Position numbers and translations under genes: made by a program. From the NCBI GenBank assembly GCA_033297205.1, contig MU859197.1, positions 33,339 through 97,338 of the forward strand: DNA of 64,000 nucleotides, written 5' to 3'. Source of the DNA: Pseudoneurospora amorphoporcata. Lineage: Eukaryota; Ascomycota; Sordariomycetes; Sordariales; Sordariaceae. Below the pieces are notes generated by a model that saw only the letters and a program-made list of their open reading frames with translations, was not told the origin of the DNA and searched no databases. How positions within the stretch are numbered: the stretch's first letter is position 1; each line of letters opens with the position of its first letter. Positions 34,641-45,135 of the stretch are shown here, one piece after another.

Positions 34641-34778
34641 AGATTATGTCATTATCATGATCTACCAATTTGAGTTCCCCAAGACTCACCAAGCTACCTT
34701 TGAGATAGTAGTAGATGGTATTGACTAAACCACCTCTCCAGACTAACTAGAGATTATCAGAAATCATGGTAGAAGATT
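34641..34778 (+). repeat. Direct repeat, copy 2
   Basis: This is the second copy of the segment at 33864-34020, about 780 bases downstream. Several differences are transitions, including CpA to TpA changes (GACCAA to GACTAA, AACCAG to AACTAG), but others run the opposite way or are transversions. Confidence 0.75.
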
Positions 34779-34960
34779 GCCCCCGTACGTCTCAACGGGC
34801 ATTACCTGTCGAGGGACAACCCAAAGTGCTTCTCCCAGCTCCGTATTCGAATGACTTTCCCAGTCCCACTCGTCTTCTAATACGGGAAATAGCCATCAAC
34901 CACTAGACTGAGCCGCTCCCACTGCGAGGAACCACCGGTGCTGGACCACCTGGATGCCCC

Positions 34961-36538
34961 TTAGGACTCATCCTCTGAGTTGACATTGTCATCCGCCATC
35001 ATTCCTCTCTTAGCAATGTCCCTGGCCAACTCCTCGTCGATACCCTCGAGTTCATCCTTAGAAGAAGGCTGGGTGCCGTCTCTCTGAATCCTGACTTGAA
35101 CCTTCTTGGCCTCCTCTTCATGATCCTTTTCCTCATCTCCCTCTTTCTTGGCCTCCTCCACCTTGGACTCATCGTCCATCTTATCCCATCCTGGCCATTT
35201 ACCGTCATCCTCCTCTTCCTCAGGGAAGAAGATGTGAACCCGCGGATTGACGTAGTCCTTATCCAGAGCGACCTCCTGCAGCCACTTCAAGACCGCGGAA
35301 CCGGCCTCGACGAGTATGAGCTCCACCATGATGGCGTCGGGGCCAACGCTGTAGGTAGGGCAGCCGTAGCCGACGTAGCCAGTGACGGCGCGGCTACCGC
35401 CCTCGGGGCCGGCGATAAGGGTGTCGAGGGGATCTTGGTTCATGATGTAGGCGCGTCCACGCTGTGTGAGAGAGGGTTTGTTAACTGAATGACCCGTGGT
35501 GTTTAGTCGCGGGAATGGAACGAGAAAGAGGCAACTTACCTGATCCATGAACTTCTTGAAGCCTTGACACACTGCCTCACGCATATCGTAAAAGCCACCC
35601 AGAACCACTAGAGCGTTCAGCCTGTGTCCAACCTTCGCCCAGACATCGTCGTTGTCAAGGTACTGTTCCACCTCGTCCGACATGTCACCAAGCGCGATGA
35701 CATCGATCTTGGCCTTGTCGTTGACGAACTGCGGCACCACCTTCTCAAAGATATACTTGACGTGCTCCGTCTGATTGACATTCTCCGGGATGGTGTTCCT
35801 CTCCGGATCGTGGTACCAGCCCCAGTGAACCAGACTGCTACCCGGAATCTGGTGGCGCGCAAACTCGCTCAGCGCCTTCTTGCCCTCGGGCCACCACCAG
35901 AGGTTGCCGGGGTTGCCGAGAATGATGCCAGGGGCAGCGTCGTCGGTAGCGGAAGACTTCTGCTGCTTGAGAGCCTTGATCATGTTCACCACCGAGCCCT
36001 TGTTGAGCCCGCCCAGTCCGCTGGCTACACGGTGGGCCAGAATACCAAAGTCCTGGCTGGACTGGCCGAAGATGATTACGACGCGCGACTTGCTGGAAAT
36101 GTCCTCGCTGAGACGGATCTTGACGTGACGCTCATGTTTGCTGGTAACGCCGAGCGGGAGGAGGACTTCCTTCAAGCCTTCGGCTTCGAGGCGTGAGTCG
36201 ATGATATCTTTGACTGCCTCTGTTGGATGTCAATGAATTTGTTAATATCGGCTCAGATGGTTGTCAGAACTGGGGAGATCGTTACATACCGTTGAAGGCG
36301 AAGCGCTGGCAGTCGTTGTATCTCACGTTCTTGGTCAAGAAATACTTGAAGTAGAAGTCGGGGTTGTGCAAGTAGCGAATTTCATCTTCCTCGTTGATAA
36401 AGTAGCTATACGCACATGATATGTCAGCGTGATCGTCCTGTTGATGATGACTTGTTGGATTATCACGAACTCAAGCTTCTTAAGATCCGGAGTGAACTTT
36501 GGCTCAGCCGGAAGGCCTGACCAGCGGCGACGAAACAT
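34961..36538 (-). CDS. Arb2-domain protein (454 aa, four exons)
   Basis: The protein matches the Arb2-type alpha/beta domain known from fission yeast Arb2 (Argonaute siRNA chaperone complex) and from class II histone deacetylases. Here the domain stands alone. Exons on the minus strand are 36538-36471, 36405-36290, 36219-35540 and 35461-34961 (1365 bases). The joins restore LKKLDYFINEEDEIRYLHNP and FAFNEAVKDIIDSRL. The first donor is GTTCGT, unusual. Characteristic segments are RVVIIFGQSSQDFGILAHR, PGIILGNPGNLWWWPEGK, GSSLVHWGWYHDP, KIDVIALGDMSDEV and LNALVVLGGFYDM. The last 110 residues are strongly acidic and charged (EEEEDDGKW; KKEGDEEKDHEEEAKK) and end SEDES. A role in RNA silencing or chromatin is inferred only from the family. 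Confidence 0.72.
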
Positions 36539-37332
36539 CTTTTCGGTTCTGCTGGGAGATCGTTGAGTGTCCTGGTCGGGTTGCCGTTGATCGAGTTGGT
36601 TGGTTGTAAGCGTGAGGAAGGAAACTGAAGATCGTGAACCACGTCGAGGGGTATTTGAATCCTCGTGCTTTGAGGCTCGGGAAGAAAGTCGAAGGCTGCC
36701 GAATCGGTTTGAAGATGGGACGGAAGGAGCCCAACAGTGGTTCTTTCCTTCATAAGAACGGGATACGATGATAACGAACGAGGCTGCGTCAGATGAATGG
36801 TCCAACTGTTACGACGTTGTACCTTAGTCGTGAAGTCGATAGATTTTGACATGCTGTATTCGTTCCATCGCGAATCCAGCCTTGCCGCATCCCATCACAC
36901 TACAACTTGCTTGACAAACATGACGATGTTTACAGGCAACCAAACTCAAGCTGACAGCCGCTCTGACATGGATGTGTTTCCTTGGATAGGATTAAGGTTG
37001 CTGCAAACGATCGTAGGTTTAGAGGATCTGACGGAATGGAGACCGCGAAAGATCAGCGATCGAAGGCATGGTGAAGGGAGTCGTCGAACATATGGAAGGT
37101 CGGCAGGCGCGGTCTCATGCAAACAGCAGGCATCAACTTCTCCAGACCGTGATCAGCGTCATCGGTGTGGTTGAACCCACCCAACACTCTTATTTCGCGC
37201 GACAATGGACACTCCATCGTCACCAAGCACGACCAAAAGCATGATCGAAACGATGACCCGATGATTATCTTCCTCACACCCCAAGCACGTAGCCCAGGAT
37301 TGCAATGAAAAGGTTGAGCACAAAGGCAAGAT
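36539..37332. other. Spacer between Arb2-domain gene and U2 snRNA
   Basis: Contains the promoter of the Arb2-domain gene and the region 3' of the U2 gene. Open frames on the minus strand (36335-36852) are shadows that overlap the first exon. No other feature was supported. Confidence 0.45.
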
Positions 37333-37524
37333 GTAGTTCGCGTCACCTGGAGACAGTGTAATACCAGGGACACAGTGGCCAGTAATCATAGGCAAGCCTA
37401 GAGGAAAACCGACCGAGTTGCAAAAATTAGAATAATCACGATTGTACTCCGTAGAGCACTTTCAGAGATTAAACTGAAAAGAACAGATACTACACTTGAT
37501 CTAAGCCAAAAGGCAAAGAGAGCT
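37333..37524 (-). ncRNA. U2: U2 spliceosomal snRNA
   Basis: Read on the minus strand, the region begins CTCTCTTTGCCTTTTGGC and continues TTAGATCAAGTGTAGTATCT, nearly identical to the 5' end of yeast and human U2. GTAGTA (37493-37488) is the branch-point recognition sequence. A stem IIa follows (TTTCAG...CTGAAA). The Sm site AATTTTTG is at 37428-37421. Near the 3' end, CCTGG-TATTACACTGTCT-CCAGG (37368-37346) is the conserved stem-loop IV, the U2B''/U2A' site. These elements are in the right order and spacing for an RNA of about 190 nucleotides. The exact ends are estimates. U2 pairs with intron branch sites, such as the CTAAC-like motifs in the introns of this window. Confidence 0.95.
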
Positions 37525-37574
37525 AAAGAAGAAAAGGAGAAGAAAACCAGGTAAAAGCTGGGAGGGGAGGACGA

Positions 37575-37583
37575 TATTAAATA
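37575..37583 (-). promoter_or_regulatory. Possible TATA element of the U2 gene
   Basis: On the minus strand TATTTAATA lies about 50 bases upstream of the estimated U2 5' end. It is the only AT-rich box in an otherwise GC-rich segment. The role is inferred from position. Confidence 0.35.
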
Positions 37584-37969
37584 GGTGTTGGGATGTGGGC
37601 TGTGCACGTGTGCAAGCTGGAGAATCTGGGTGGAGCCCTACACAAAGTGCCTGGCAGCTGGTTGCACGTCTGACAGGCGCGGCAACCGGGCAGCAATTGT
37701 GCTTCACTCTTTCGCTTGGCAAACCTGTGAGAAAAATGACACCGCCCGGCAGAATATCTGCCCGTTTTAGCACGCCGCGGCGGGCTGGACGGCAAGCGGC
37801 GCACAGGCCACTGGCTGCCGCCGTGGGGAGCCGGGGACAGTGACTGCGGCTCGCTGGCGGGCAACGACGCGGAAGACAAGCAACCGCTTGTGATATCGAT
37901 CGAATTCACGCCTCGATCCGCCGTTATCGATATTGCCAGCTTATATCACCACCCAAAACCGCCGCCAAA
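37584..37969. promoter_or_regulatory. Divergent promoter region, U2 / uS14m
   Basis: The roughly 400 bases between the U2 snRNA (minus) and the uS14m gene (plus) should hold both promoters. A CGATATCGATCGAATTC-type palindromic cluster sits near 37890-37910 and ATCGATATTGCC near 37926. No known factor site is certain. Confidence 0.4.
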
Positions 37970-38534
37970 ATGTCCATGTTCCGTGCCAAAAAGCTCGACC
38001 TCGGGTGCTTCACCAACATCCGGGTCCTTCGTGACCACTCCAAGCGCAAGGCCTTTGTGGAGGCCGAGCCGGAGAGGTACCTACACCCTGCGATCCTCAT
38101 TTGCGACTACGGATAGAACAGATGATCTAACAAATCCTCTGTATTAGACAAGCCCTGCGCTACGTCATCCGCAACACCACTCTCCCTGCCCGTACCAGGG
38201 CTGTCGCCCAGCTCCAGCTCACCCAGATGCATGCCTACACCAGGCCGACGCAGATCCGGAACCGCTGTATCTTTGGTGGAAAGAGTCGAGGTGTCTTGAG
38301 GGACTTCAAGATGACAAGAGTACGTCCGCATCCGCTACCGAATGTCCCAAACGACAGGAGGGGTGGTGGATGGGCTACGAGTTTGAGCTCCAGGTGGATG
38401 GATGGACGGATGGATGAGGGAGCTTTGCAAAGGAGACGCGGCTTGCTAACATTGTTGAATCACGCAAACAGTACAATTTCCGTATGAACGCCCTGATGGG
38501 TAACCTCCCCGGTGTCAAGAAGGCCTCTTGGTAA
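37970..38534 (+). CDS. MRP2: Mitochondrial small-subunit ribosomal protein uS14m
   Basis: This is the S14 protein of the mitochondrial ribosome small subunit. Exons are 37970-38076, 38148-38319 and 38472-38534 (342 bases, 113 residues; yeast Mrp2 is of similar size). The protein starts MSMFRAKKLDLGCFTNIRVLRDHSKRKAF and contains the family core ARTRAVAQLQLTQMHAYTRP, the basic RCIFGGKSRGVLRDFKM segment and the conserved C-terminus FRMNALMGNLPGVKKASW. The first intron splits an Arg codon, the second is phase 0; donors are GTACCT and GTACGT, acceptors TTAG and ACAG. The bacterial-type zinc cysteines are absent, as in other mitochondrial S14 proteins. An AATAAA follows 85 bases after the stop. The gene is convergent with lipoyl synthase, another mitochondrial function. 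Confidence 0.95.
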
Positions 38535-38618
38535 AAGAAGAGGGCATGGCTACAACAAGGAACCCGGAGGAGATTTGTTGTGGTGGTGGAGATGGAGGTA
38601 TCGGTACGCCCAGAGGCG

Positions 38619-38624
38619 AATAAA
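38619..38624 (+). terminator. Poly(A) signal AATAAA of uS14m
   Basis: A canonical AATAAA lies 85 bases after the uS14m stop codon, a typical distance for fungal 3' end formation. Confidence 0.4.
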
Positions 38625-39074
38625 CTCTTTTTCAAAACACAGATGGGCTCGGGTTCATCGTGTTGGTAAGGACGGAAGTGTTACGCAGGGTTGAAGAGAT
38701 ACAACCGTGTGTGAGTGACCGCACACGATGAAGAGTGGCTTCAAAAGCTTTTTTGGTGGGCAGAGGGAGAGTTTGTACAATGCATCCACTTTGGACTGGG
38801 GATCGCTCAATTTCCCGATGCCCGCTGTGTACTACTGTTGTTACAATATTATACTCAGACACAGCAAATGAATGAATGTCTTTTTAAAGTTAACCAAAAA
38901 AGAACGATTCTCCCAAAACGCCAAAACGCATGTGACCCCCCAAGGTGCTGAATAACCAATCCGTCATCTGTCTATATGTTATTTTACCCGCCATGAGATA
39001 GCTGTGAAAACGCTAAATCCCGATTATAAATGTTGAAGTACGCTCCGGACAACCTCATCTAACACATATCTGTT
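38625..39074. other. Convergent 3' spacer (uS14m / lipoyl synthase)
   Basis: The stretch holds the remaining 3' flanks of two convergent genes. The right part is AT-rich. No gene or repeat was seen. Confidence 0.5.
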
Positions 39075-40440
39075 TTAAGCGGACTTGGCGCTAGTCGCCT
39101 CCTCGGCGGCCACCGCCTGACCAAGAGCCTCGGAGACAACACGCTCGCTGGCACGCTTCTTCAAGACATTCTCGATAAAAGCCTCGCCGGCCTTGTACGA
39201 GGAACGGACCAGAGGACCGCTGGCGCAGTACAGGAAGCCCATGTCCATGGCACGCTGCCTCCAGAGCTCGAACTCATCGGGAGTGATGTACTTCTCCACC
39301 GCGAGATGTCTCTTGGTTGGGCGCATGTACTGTCCAAAGGTGACGACATCAACATCGACCTTCCTCAGTTCTATAGAGCAACATTGTGGTTAGCTCGAGT
39401 CAATCGGGCAAGGGCAACTCGTAAAGGTATGACTCACCCCTCAAAGCGTCCCAGAGCTCTTCCTCGGTCTCGCCCAAACCAAGCATGATACTGGTCTTGG
39501 TGATAATGCCCTCATTCCCCCGGACCTTCTTGACGTGTTCCAACACCTTCAAACTCTGACGGAATGTGGCACGGCGATCACGCACGTAAGGCGTCAGGTT
39601 CTCGACAGTCTCAACGTTATGCGCATACACATCCAATCCACTCTCCGCCACAATCTTGACCATGTCCAAATCGCCCATAAAGTCACCGGTCAAGGCCTCG
39701 ACAAGAAGAGTCGGCTTCTTCTGCTTGATCCGGCGAATCGTTTCCGCAAAGTGCCTGGCACCACCATCGGCCAGATCGTCACGGTCGACGCTTGTCAGCA
39801 CAACATAACCGAGACCCCAGCGGGCCAAAGCCTCAGCGGTGTTCTCAGGCTCGTGGGGATCCAGCGGAGGCGGCTTGCGGCTTGTCTTGACGCTGCAGAA
39901 GCGGCAGCCACGGGTGCAGGTGTCGCCCATGAGCATGATGGTGGCTGTCGCAGCGGCCTTGTTGGAGCCGCCCCAGCACTCGCCAATGTTGGGACACCTA
40001 GCCTCCTCGCATACTGTGTGAAGGTTGAGACCGCGCAGGTCGGCCTTGATCTTGGCAAATTCTGGGTTCGCACCGGCACTGGGGATGGGCGTCTTGAGCC
40101 ATTCGGGCAGGCGGGTGATGGTACGCTTCTTGCCGGCGGGTCCGACCTGGGCTGTGCGCAGGGTGTAGGCTTCACCGGGCGCGAGAGGAGCGGCGGACGA
40201 TTGGTTGGCGATGAAGTCGTCGAGGGAAGCGAGAGTGGTGTCCTTGAAGTAGGTCGGGCGCGGCTTGGTTGCGGGCGCGGATGCGGATGTGGATGCGGCT
40301 GGCGATGACTCTTGCGATGTCGGCTGGCTGGATGGGGCAGATGGGATGGTGGCGTATGAGCGAGTCGACAGGGCGGCCGCGCGCGCAAGAGACCTCCGCA
40401 AAGGCGCCTGGAGACGCTGGATCGGGGCCGGTGAAGCCAT
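39075..40440 (-). CDS. LIP5: Lipoyl synthase, mitochondrial (432 aa)
   Basis: This radical-SAM enzyme inserts two sulfur atoms into octanoyl groups on the lipoyl domains of 2-oxoacid dehydrogenases in the mitochondrial matrix. Exons on the minus strand are 40440-39438 and 39370-39075 (1299 bases). The intron (GTGAGT...ATAG) joins WDALR-ELRKVDVDVVTFGQYM in frame. The N-terminus (MASPAPIQRLQAPLRRSLARAAALSTRSYATI) is a presequence. The auxiliary cluster motif C-x4-C-x5-C is seen as CEEARCPNIGEC, and the radical-SAM CX3CX2C as CTRGCRFC. YVVLTSVDRDDLADGGA, VYAHNVETVE and SIMLGLGE are conserved landmarks, and the C-terminal RSSYKAGEAF carries the RSSY motif containing the conserved Ser. The ATG at 40440 is chosen because the presequence follows; the open frame upstream runs into low-quality sequence. 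Confidence 0.96.
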
Positions 40441-40640
40441 GATGTGTGATAACCCAAGTCTTGGTGTTGAGCTTGCTGGAACCCTACCAGTACAAGCCGG
40501 GGGATCTTGGGTGGCGGTTGCGGATGATGGTGGATGAGTGTGACTGGGGAGCAATGGAGACAAAAAGTTCGGCCCCAGGTGCACCGGCCGATTTGGAGCC
40601 TGGAGAGATTTTGAGTGGCCCACGCCGCCCATGTCCGGTT

Positions 40641-40910
40641 ACTTGGGGGTAGGAGGGAGGCCTGGGTGGGGGGGGTTTTGAAAACCCCGTTATTTGGGGG
40701 AGGCCCCCCCCCCCCCCCCCACCCAACCCCCACGTTGGTAACACCCACGAAACCGGCCCCTGGCCCGGGCGCGGTGANNNNNNNNNNGGCGGCCCCCCCC
40801 CCCGCCGGCGCGGGTTGGTGGGGGTTCGCGGGGGGGCGGGGGGGGGCCCGACCCAAACCCCCCCGGCCTACTAAAGCCCCCCCCCCCCGGCCTCCCTCCT
40901 ACCCCCAAGT
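40641..40910. repeat. Inverted 22-base arms around the gap, G/C homopolymers
   Basis: Bases 40641-40662 and 40889-40910 are exact reverse complements (outer word ACTTGGGGGTAGGAGGGAGG). Between them are runs of C and G up to about 18 long and the N gap. The pattern fits read-end noise joined head to head at a contig break, or a real GC-rich hairpin that defeated sequencing. Confidence 0.7.
40778..40787. other. Assembly gap (10 N)
   Basis: Ten N characters mark a gap of probably unknown true length. Distances across this point should not be trusted. Confidence 0.98.
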
Positions 40911-42551
40911 ACGTAACGCCGATCATACCGGCCAGCTGCCGCGGCGCATTATTAGGGGCCGCGCTTGAGCTGGCAAGACCAGGACCCCCATTGCTTGTGC
41001 TGGCGACAATGACTCCATTTTGTGAACCCTTTTGGAGTCCAGCAGTTCACCCATGTTGTTTCTCGTGGGAGTCTGGAAGCAGCCGACTGATTGACTTGCA
41101 GATAACCCTTCCCGATTTGTTTCAACATCTTGCTATACTAAACTGGGTGTGGGTGGTGAGGATCCGGGACGGCAAACAGCTTATATCATTTTGTCTGTTT
41201 CCATAGAAACAGTGTCGAATCTGTATTTGGTTGACGGCATTCGCTTCGGTCAACAGCCCCGTCCCGGTCATTCGTCAAGTGGACCGGAGACTGGAGAGCA
41301 GTGCCGTGACATCCGCATGCCATAGATGCTCATGCCGGTGATGTCGGTCATCTTGGACAGTTCAGAATGAGGGGCCAGGTACGAGATATGTAGTATCGTG
41401 AGGAATGTAGAGATGGTCGATGAAACGAAGCTGCAACACAGCTGACGCGAACAAAAGATATCGTGCCAATGCGGTTAGGTGTGAGCTCTACCCAGTCGGT
41501 GAAGTGTCGTAGTCAGGAGAACTCAGGGGAAAGACAGGCTCTTCACCGTGATATCACCTTATTAGCGAGCTCACAACTCTTGCTTGTCTCTAGGGTGTAG
41601 GTCCATAGACTGTGAGCCGATGGAAGGTTGAGTCTTCGAGACCTTTGTGCATGTTGCAAATCACAAATTTGCAGCTAATGCGTTTTCACGTGCGACTTCC
41701 AGGTTTTCAGATGGACGGATGACCGGCTTTTCTCACTGCAAAAGTTGCATAGCCACTGAGGGGTGAAGCTGATGGGGGGCTGGCTGAGTGGTGGCGGGCA
41801 GTTCACTGTTCCGGACTGTCGTCAGCTTCAAAAGCTGAGTTAGGTTGAAAGAGAATGGCCCAGATATCACAACTTGCTCTAAACATAACCTAAAGACGTA
41901 CCTTAATACAAAGCGGTAGCTACCGAGCCACGTCTCTTTTTGCGTCTCAATAGAACCTATGAAGAACAAAACGCAAAATCTTCGAACGTAGGCCAAACCC
42001 CTGGATAACAAGAGGTTCGCATGGGATACATTTGTTGGCGTCAATACTGATCCCACCAGGCCGTGCTGGGTTCTTGAGGTGGTTGCCCGTCGGTGGGGCT
42101 TCGTTGGAAGCGATGAAAGGGATTGTGGCTCGTGCTTCTGTACCATGAGTCTTAACAAGATTGCCCAAAGTTCGTGACGAATCCCGCTAGCCACTCTGGT
42201 ACCTTAGTCGTACCTTAGCCCTCTTCTTTGCTGCCGGCAACGCAATCACTTTGCGTTCACAAACCGCCCGACTGTCCTCTGACCTCGTTCCTGCGCCCTC
42301 CTCCGCAAACCCAGACGTCTTGCAACCTTCAGACCACCTCGCCAGCCTTCCCAATTGCCAACCTGCTGCATTCCAACAACCCGACCTCCCCTCCTACAAC
42401 AACGTCCTGCGAAATCACGATCCTTTTCGCAACGTAACCCGCGACAAACTAACAACACAATCACATCCTCCTTTTTCTGAGCTCGCGCATAAAGCTCAAT
42501 CGACAACAACTGAATCTATATCGTATCCAGCCACCCTCCAACACACACAAA

Positions 42552-43552
42552 ATGTCCGACGCTCCGTACGACCCTTATATCCCCAGCGGCCAGCAGGGCG
42601 CCGCCGCCGGGCAACAAGGTGCTGGCAACAACTCGGGAACCGCCAGACTTCAACAGGTGGGTTGTTTCCCCCTTTAACATGGCGCTGTTTCTTATGGCAA
42701 CGTGGAAACGAAACGATACCCCTGGAATGCTGGGTCCGTCTGTCTGCTTGATCCCCGCGAGGTCAAACAATCGCAAGATTTCGTCAACGACACCGCGCCT
42801 AGCTTTGACAGTCGTCTCGGGGAGGGAAATAGGTGGCCAAAGTGGTGCATGTGTGCGGGATCGATGGATCTGATGGATTTGTGATGGATTTCTGATGGAT
42901 TGCATGGCATGAACACGCGACCAGCTTGCTCCCAACAACATCCGGACAAGATTCTGTGGAAGACTGGTTGCGCCGCCGGTCTCCGTCGGATATGGCGGTC
43001 AAAGCACAAAGCTCCGGAAATGTTTGGCGATGGACCGCACCCGACTATTACATGGAGAAATCGGCATTATGGGACAAGCAGATGGATGCGGATTGCATCG
43101 CATTATAGTTGGACCGTTGTGCCTGTGTGCCATACTGCGGCCTTTTCTGGGATCTTTGCTGACAGAACCCTAGCAAATCGATGATACCGTCGGAGTGATG
43201 CGCGAAAACATCAACAAGGTCTCTCAGCGTGGTGAGAGGATCGATGCTCTTCAAACCAAGACCGATGACCTCGCTATTAGTGCACAGGGTTTCCGTCGCG
43301 GTGCCAACCAGGTCCGCAAGAAGATGTGGTGGAAGGTATGGACTATTCTTTGCTTGCGTTATACGGAAGGGACTGTTTGATGGCTAACTGATTGCAACAG
43401 GACATGAAGATGCGCATCTGCCTGATTGTGGGCATCATTATCTTGCTCGTAATCATCATTGTGCCAGCAGGTATGTTCAAGTTTGACCCGTAAACCTCTG
43501 CATTGAGAATAGTCTGCTGACATGGCTCATTCTAGTCGTTGCTACGCGCTAA
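42552..43552 (+). CDS. SNC1: Synaptobrevin-type v-SNARE (117 aa, four exons)
   Basis: This R-SNARE drives fusion of secretory and endocytic vesicles with the plasma membrane, important for hyphal tip growth. Exons are 42552-42656, 43174-43335, 43401-43470 and 43536-43552 (354 bases). The N-terminal 35 residues are flexible and Gln/Gly-rich. The SNARE motif follows: QQQIDDTVGVMRENINKVSQRGERIDALQTKTDDLAISAQGFRRGANQVRKK-type sequence, with the zero-layer Arg in QRGER. MWWKDMKMR is the conserved juxtamembrane Trp pair, and ICLIVGIIILLVIIIVPAVV is the tail anchor; only ATR follows. All joins keep frame. The first intron is 517 bases, long for this genome, and contains a short tandem repeat. The last exon codes only VVATR. 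Confidence 0.96.
42870..42902 (+). repeat. Three 11-bp tandem units in the first synaptobrevin intron
   Basis: The units CTGATGGATTT, GTGATGGATTT and CTGATGGATTG are adjacent, with related GATGGAT words just upstream. They lie within the 517-base first intron. Confidence 0.85.
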
Positions 43553-45135
43553 GCTGCTTCGCGAATGATTTGGTTATGACGAGTGAAACAGAAACGTTGT
43601 CAAGAAGTACACGAAGCTGGATTTGGCTTGCTTTCAGCATTCGCAGGGACCGGAAATAAGGGCTCCACTGGGATCTGAGTATTTGGGTTGCTTTTTTTCT
43701 TACTTTTTATCGCCGCGGTTTTATCATGGTCTCCTCGCTGGTTGAGATGGCTCTGGCTTTGGTCTTGGTGACGACTTCTTCGACTGATGCCCGGAAACAA
43801 CACGACCTGTTAGAGGCGGCGGCGCGGGAAGGTTCGTTGCTTATACCACACACACCCTGTATCTACGAGATGAAAGGCGAGGAGGCGTTCTTCTTTTTCT
43901 CAACAACTCTTGAACGGCTAATCAAGACGGTATCATGACCCATCCACCTACTAATAGTAATTCTACCTTTTCCCATTACTCACTTTAACAGGGTAGTGTA
44001 TGCCATGCAGGTCCACTCATTTGCACCCGGGCCATGGCATGGACTGTGAAATGCCTGAAATGCGTCCCAAAGTGTATCATACGATGGAGCCTCGGTGTGA
44101 CTCCGAATCGTGGGCACCTTGAGAGTTATTTTCTGCATTCTGTTGGGAGGGAGAGAGCGGCAACAAAAAGTAGGTTATTGTATCCCGTGATGCTTCACGT
44201 CAAAGTGTCATTTGTTTCTGTGCAAATGTGTCACCTGCATCCAATGTCTTCTTCTCTTAACATCTCTCGGCGGTCCAACTTTGTGACGCTGAAGACACTG
44301 CGGTTTCGGCAACCAACATGTGGAGGAGATGGGGGGGAGAATGGGGTAAAACAAAATGACGAGTGGCCATATCTTTCCATCTGATAAGATCATGTCAACA
44401 GCAGTCAGCCTGCCGAGTTGTTGTAGAAGAAATCCAGGGGGCTGCCGGGGTTGTCCTCGGTGCTATTTTTGTCTTCATGTTCTTCTTCACTTCAAGCCCA
44501 AAGTTGTTGACAGTTGATGCGATGAACATCTCGATCCCGTCTACGGGTAGTACGTACCACGCATGATCCCCTCACCAACCCCCCCTGAGCGGTTTCGGTT
44601 GTGCTTGCAATTTTTTTCTCAGTTGCCCCTCCTCCACACTCTTGACGGGACTGGACTTGGCCAGGGCAGCCCTCAACCAGGGCAGCCAGGCCCGAGCGCA
44701 TGTGGAAATTGGGCCGACTGCAACCAGGCAGTTGCAAAATAGAAAAAAAAAAACACTGAACACCCCCAACGCCGGCTCCTTCTTCCCGAACACAGATCAT
44801 CATACCATACCCATTGATCTTTGGCAAGGGATTCGGGAGTCAGCTTAGGGTCCTCTCCTCTCCTCTCCGTAGTTTTCTTCAATTCCTTGCCTGTCAATGG
44901 TTGGTGATTTGCGCGCCAATTAGCACAGACAATTGAGTTCTTTTTCTTTTTCTTTTTTTTCTCTTGTAGTTGCGATCCAGAGCAGCCAGCAGCCTATTAG
45001 TCACTCTTTGGTACAACACCATCCCGAGTCGCCAACCCGCCCGTCATACCCCCCGACGAGCACATTACCGGTCGAGCGATCCCTTCGATAGTCTCCCCGA
45101 GTTAACGAGCCTCCGAAACAAACAAACAAATCAAC
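43553..45135. other. Spacer and promoter/leader of arg-6
   Basis: The left part holds the synaptobrevin 3' UTR. The last 300 bases before arg-6 show a long T-rich tract ending CTCTTGTAG (about 44940-44969), which could be the acceptor of a 5' UTR intron. GAGTCA occurs at 44837-44842 and TTAGTCA at 44997-45003. No other gene is supported. Confidence 0.45.
44997..45003. promoter_or_regulatory. CPC1-like element TTAGTCA upstream of arg-6
   Basis: TTAGTCA differs by one base from the CPC1/GCN4 consensus TGA(C/G)TCA and equals the known weaker form TGACTAA on the other strand. It lies 133 bases before the arg-6 start codon. A second half match, GAGTCA, is at 44837. The regulatory role is inferred. 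Confidence 0.35.

Larger units (their letters stand above)
33550..34960. other. Convergent spacer with a diverged direct repeat
   Basis: Between two convergent genes lie 1.4 kb with no supported coding region. Two related segments (33864-34020 and 34641-34778), described separately, are its main content. Confidence 0.5.
40441..42551. other. Divergent spacer, includes an assembly gap
   Basis: This 2.1-kb stretch carries the promoters of lipoyl synthase (left) and synaptobrevin (right). Bases 40641-40910 are low-quality G/C runs around ten Ns. From 41000 to 42200 I see no supported gene, RNA or repeat; a CACGTG word occurs at about 41688. Confidence 0.5.

Noticed and set aside
40484..40968. 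Open frames around the N gap
   Set aside because: They translate low-quality G/C runs and Ns and cannot be trusted.
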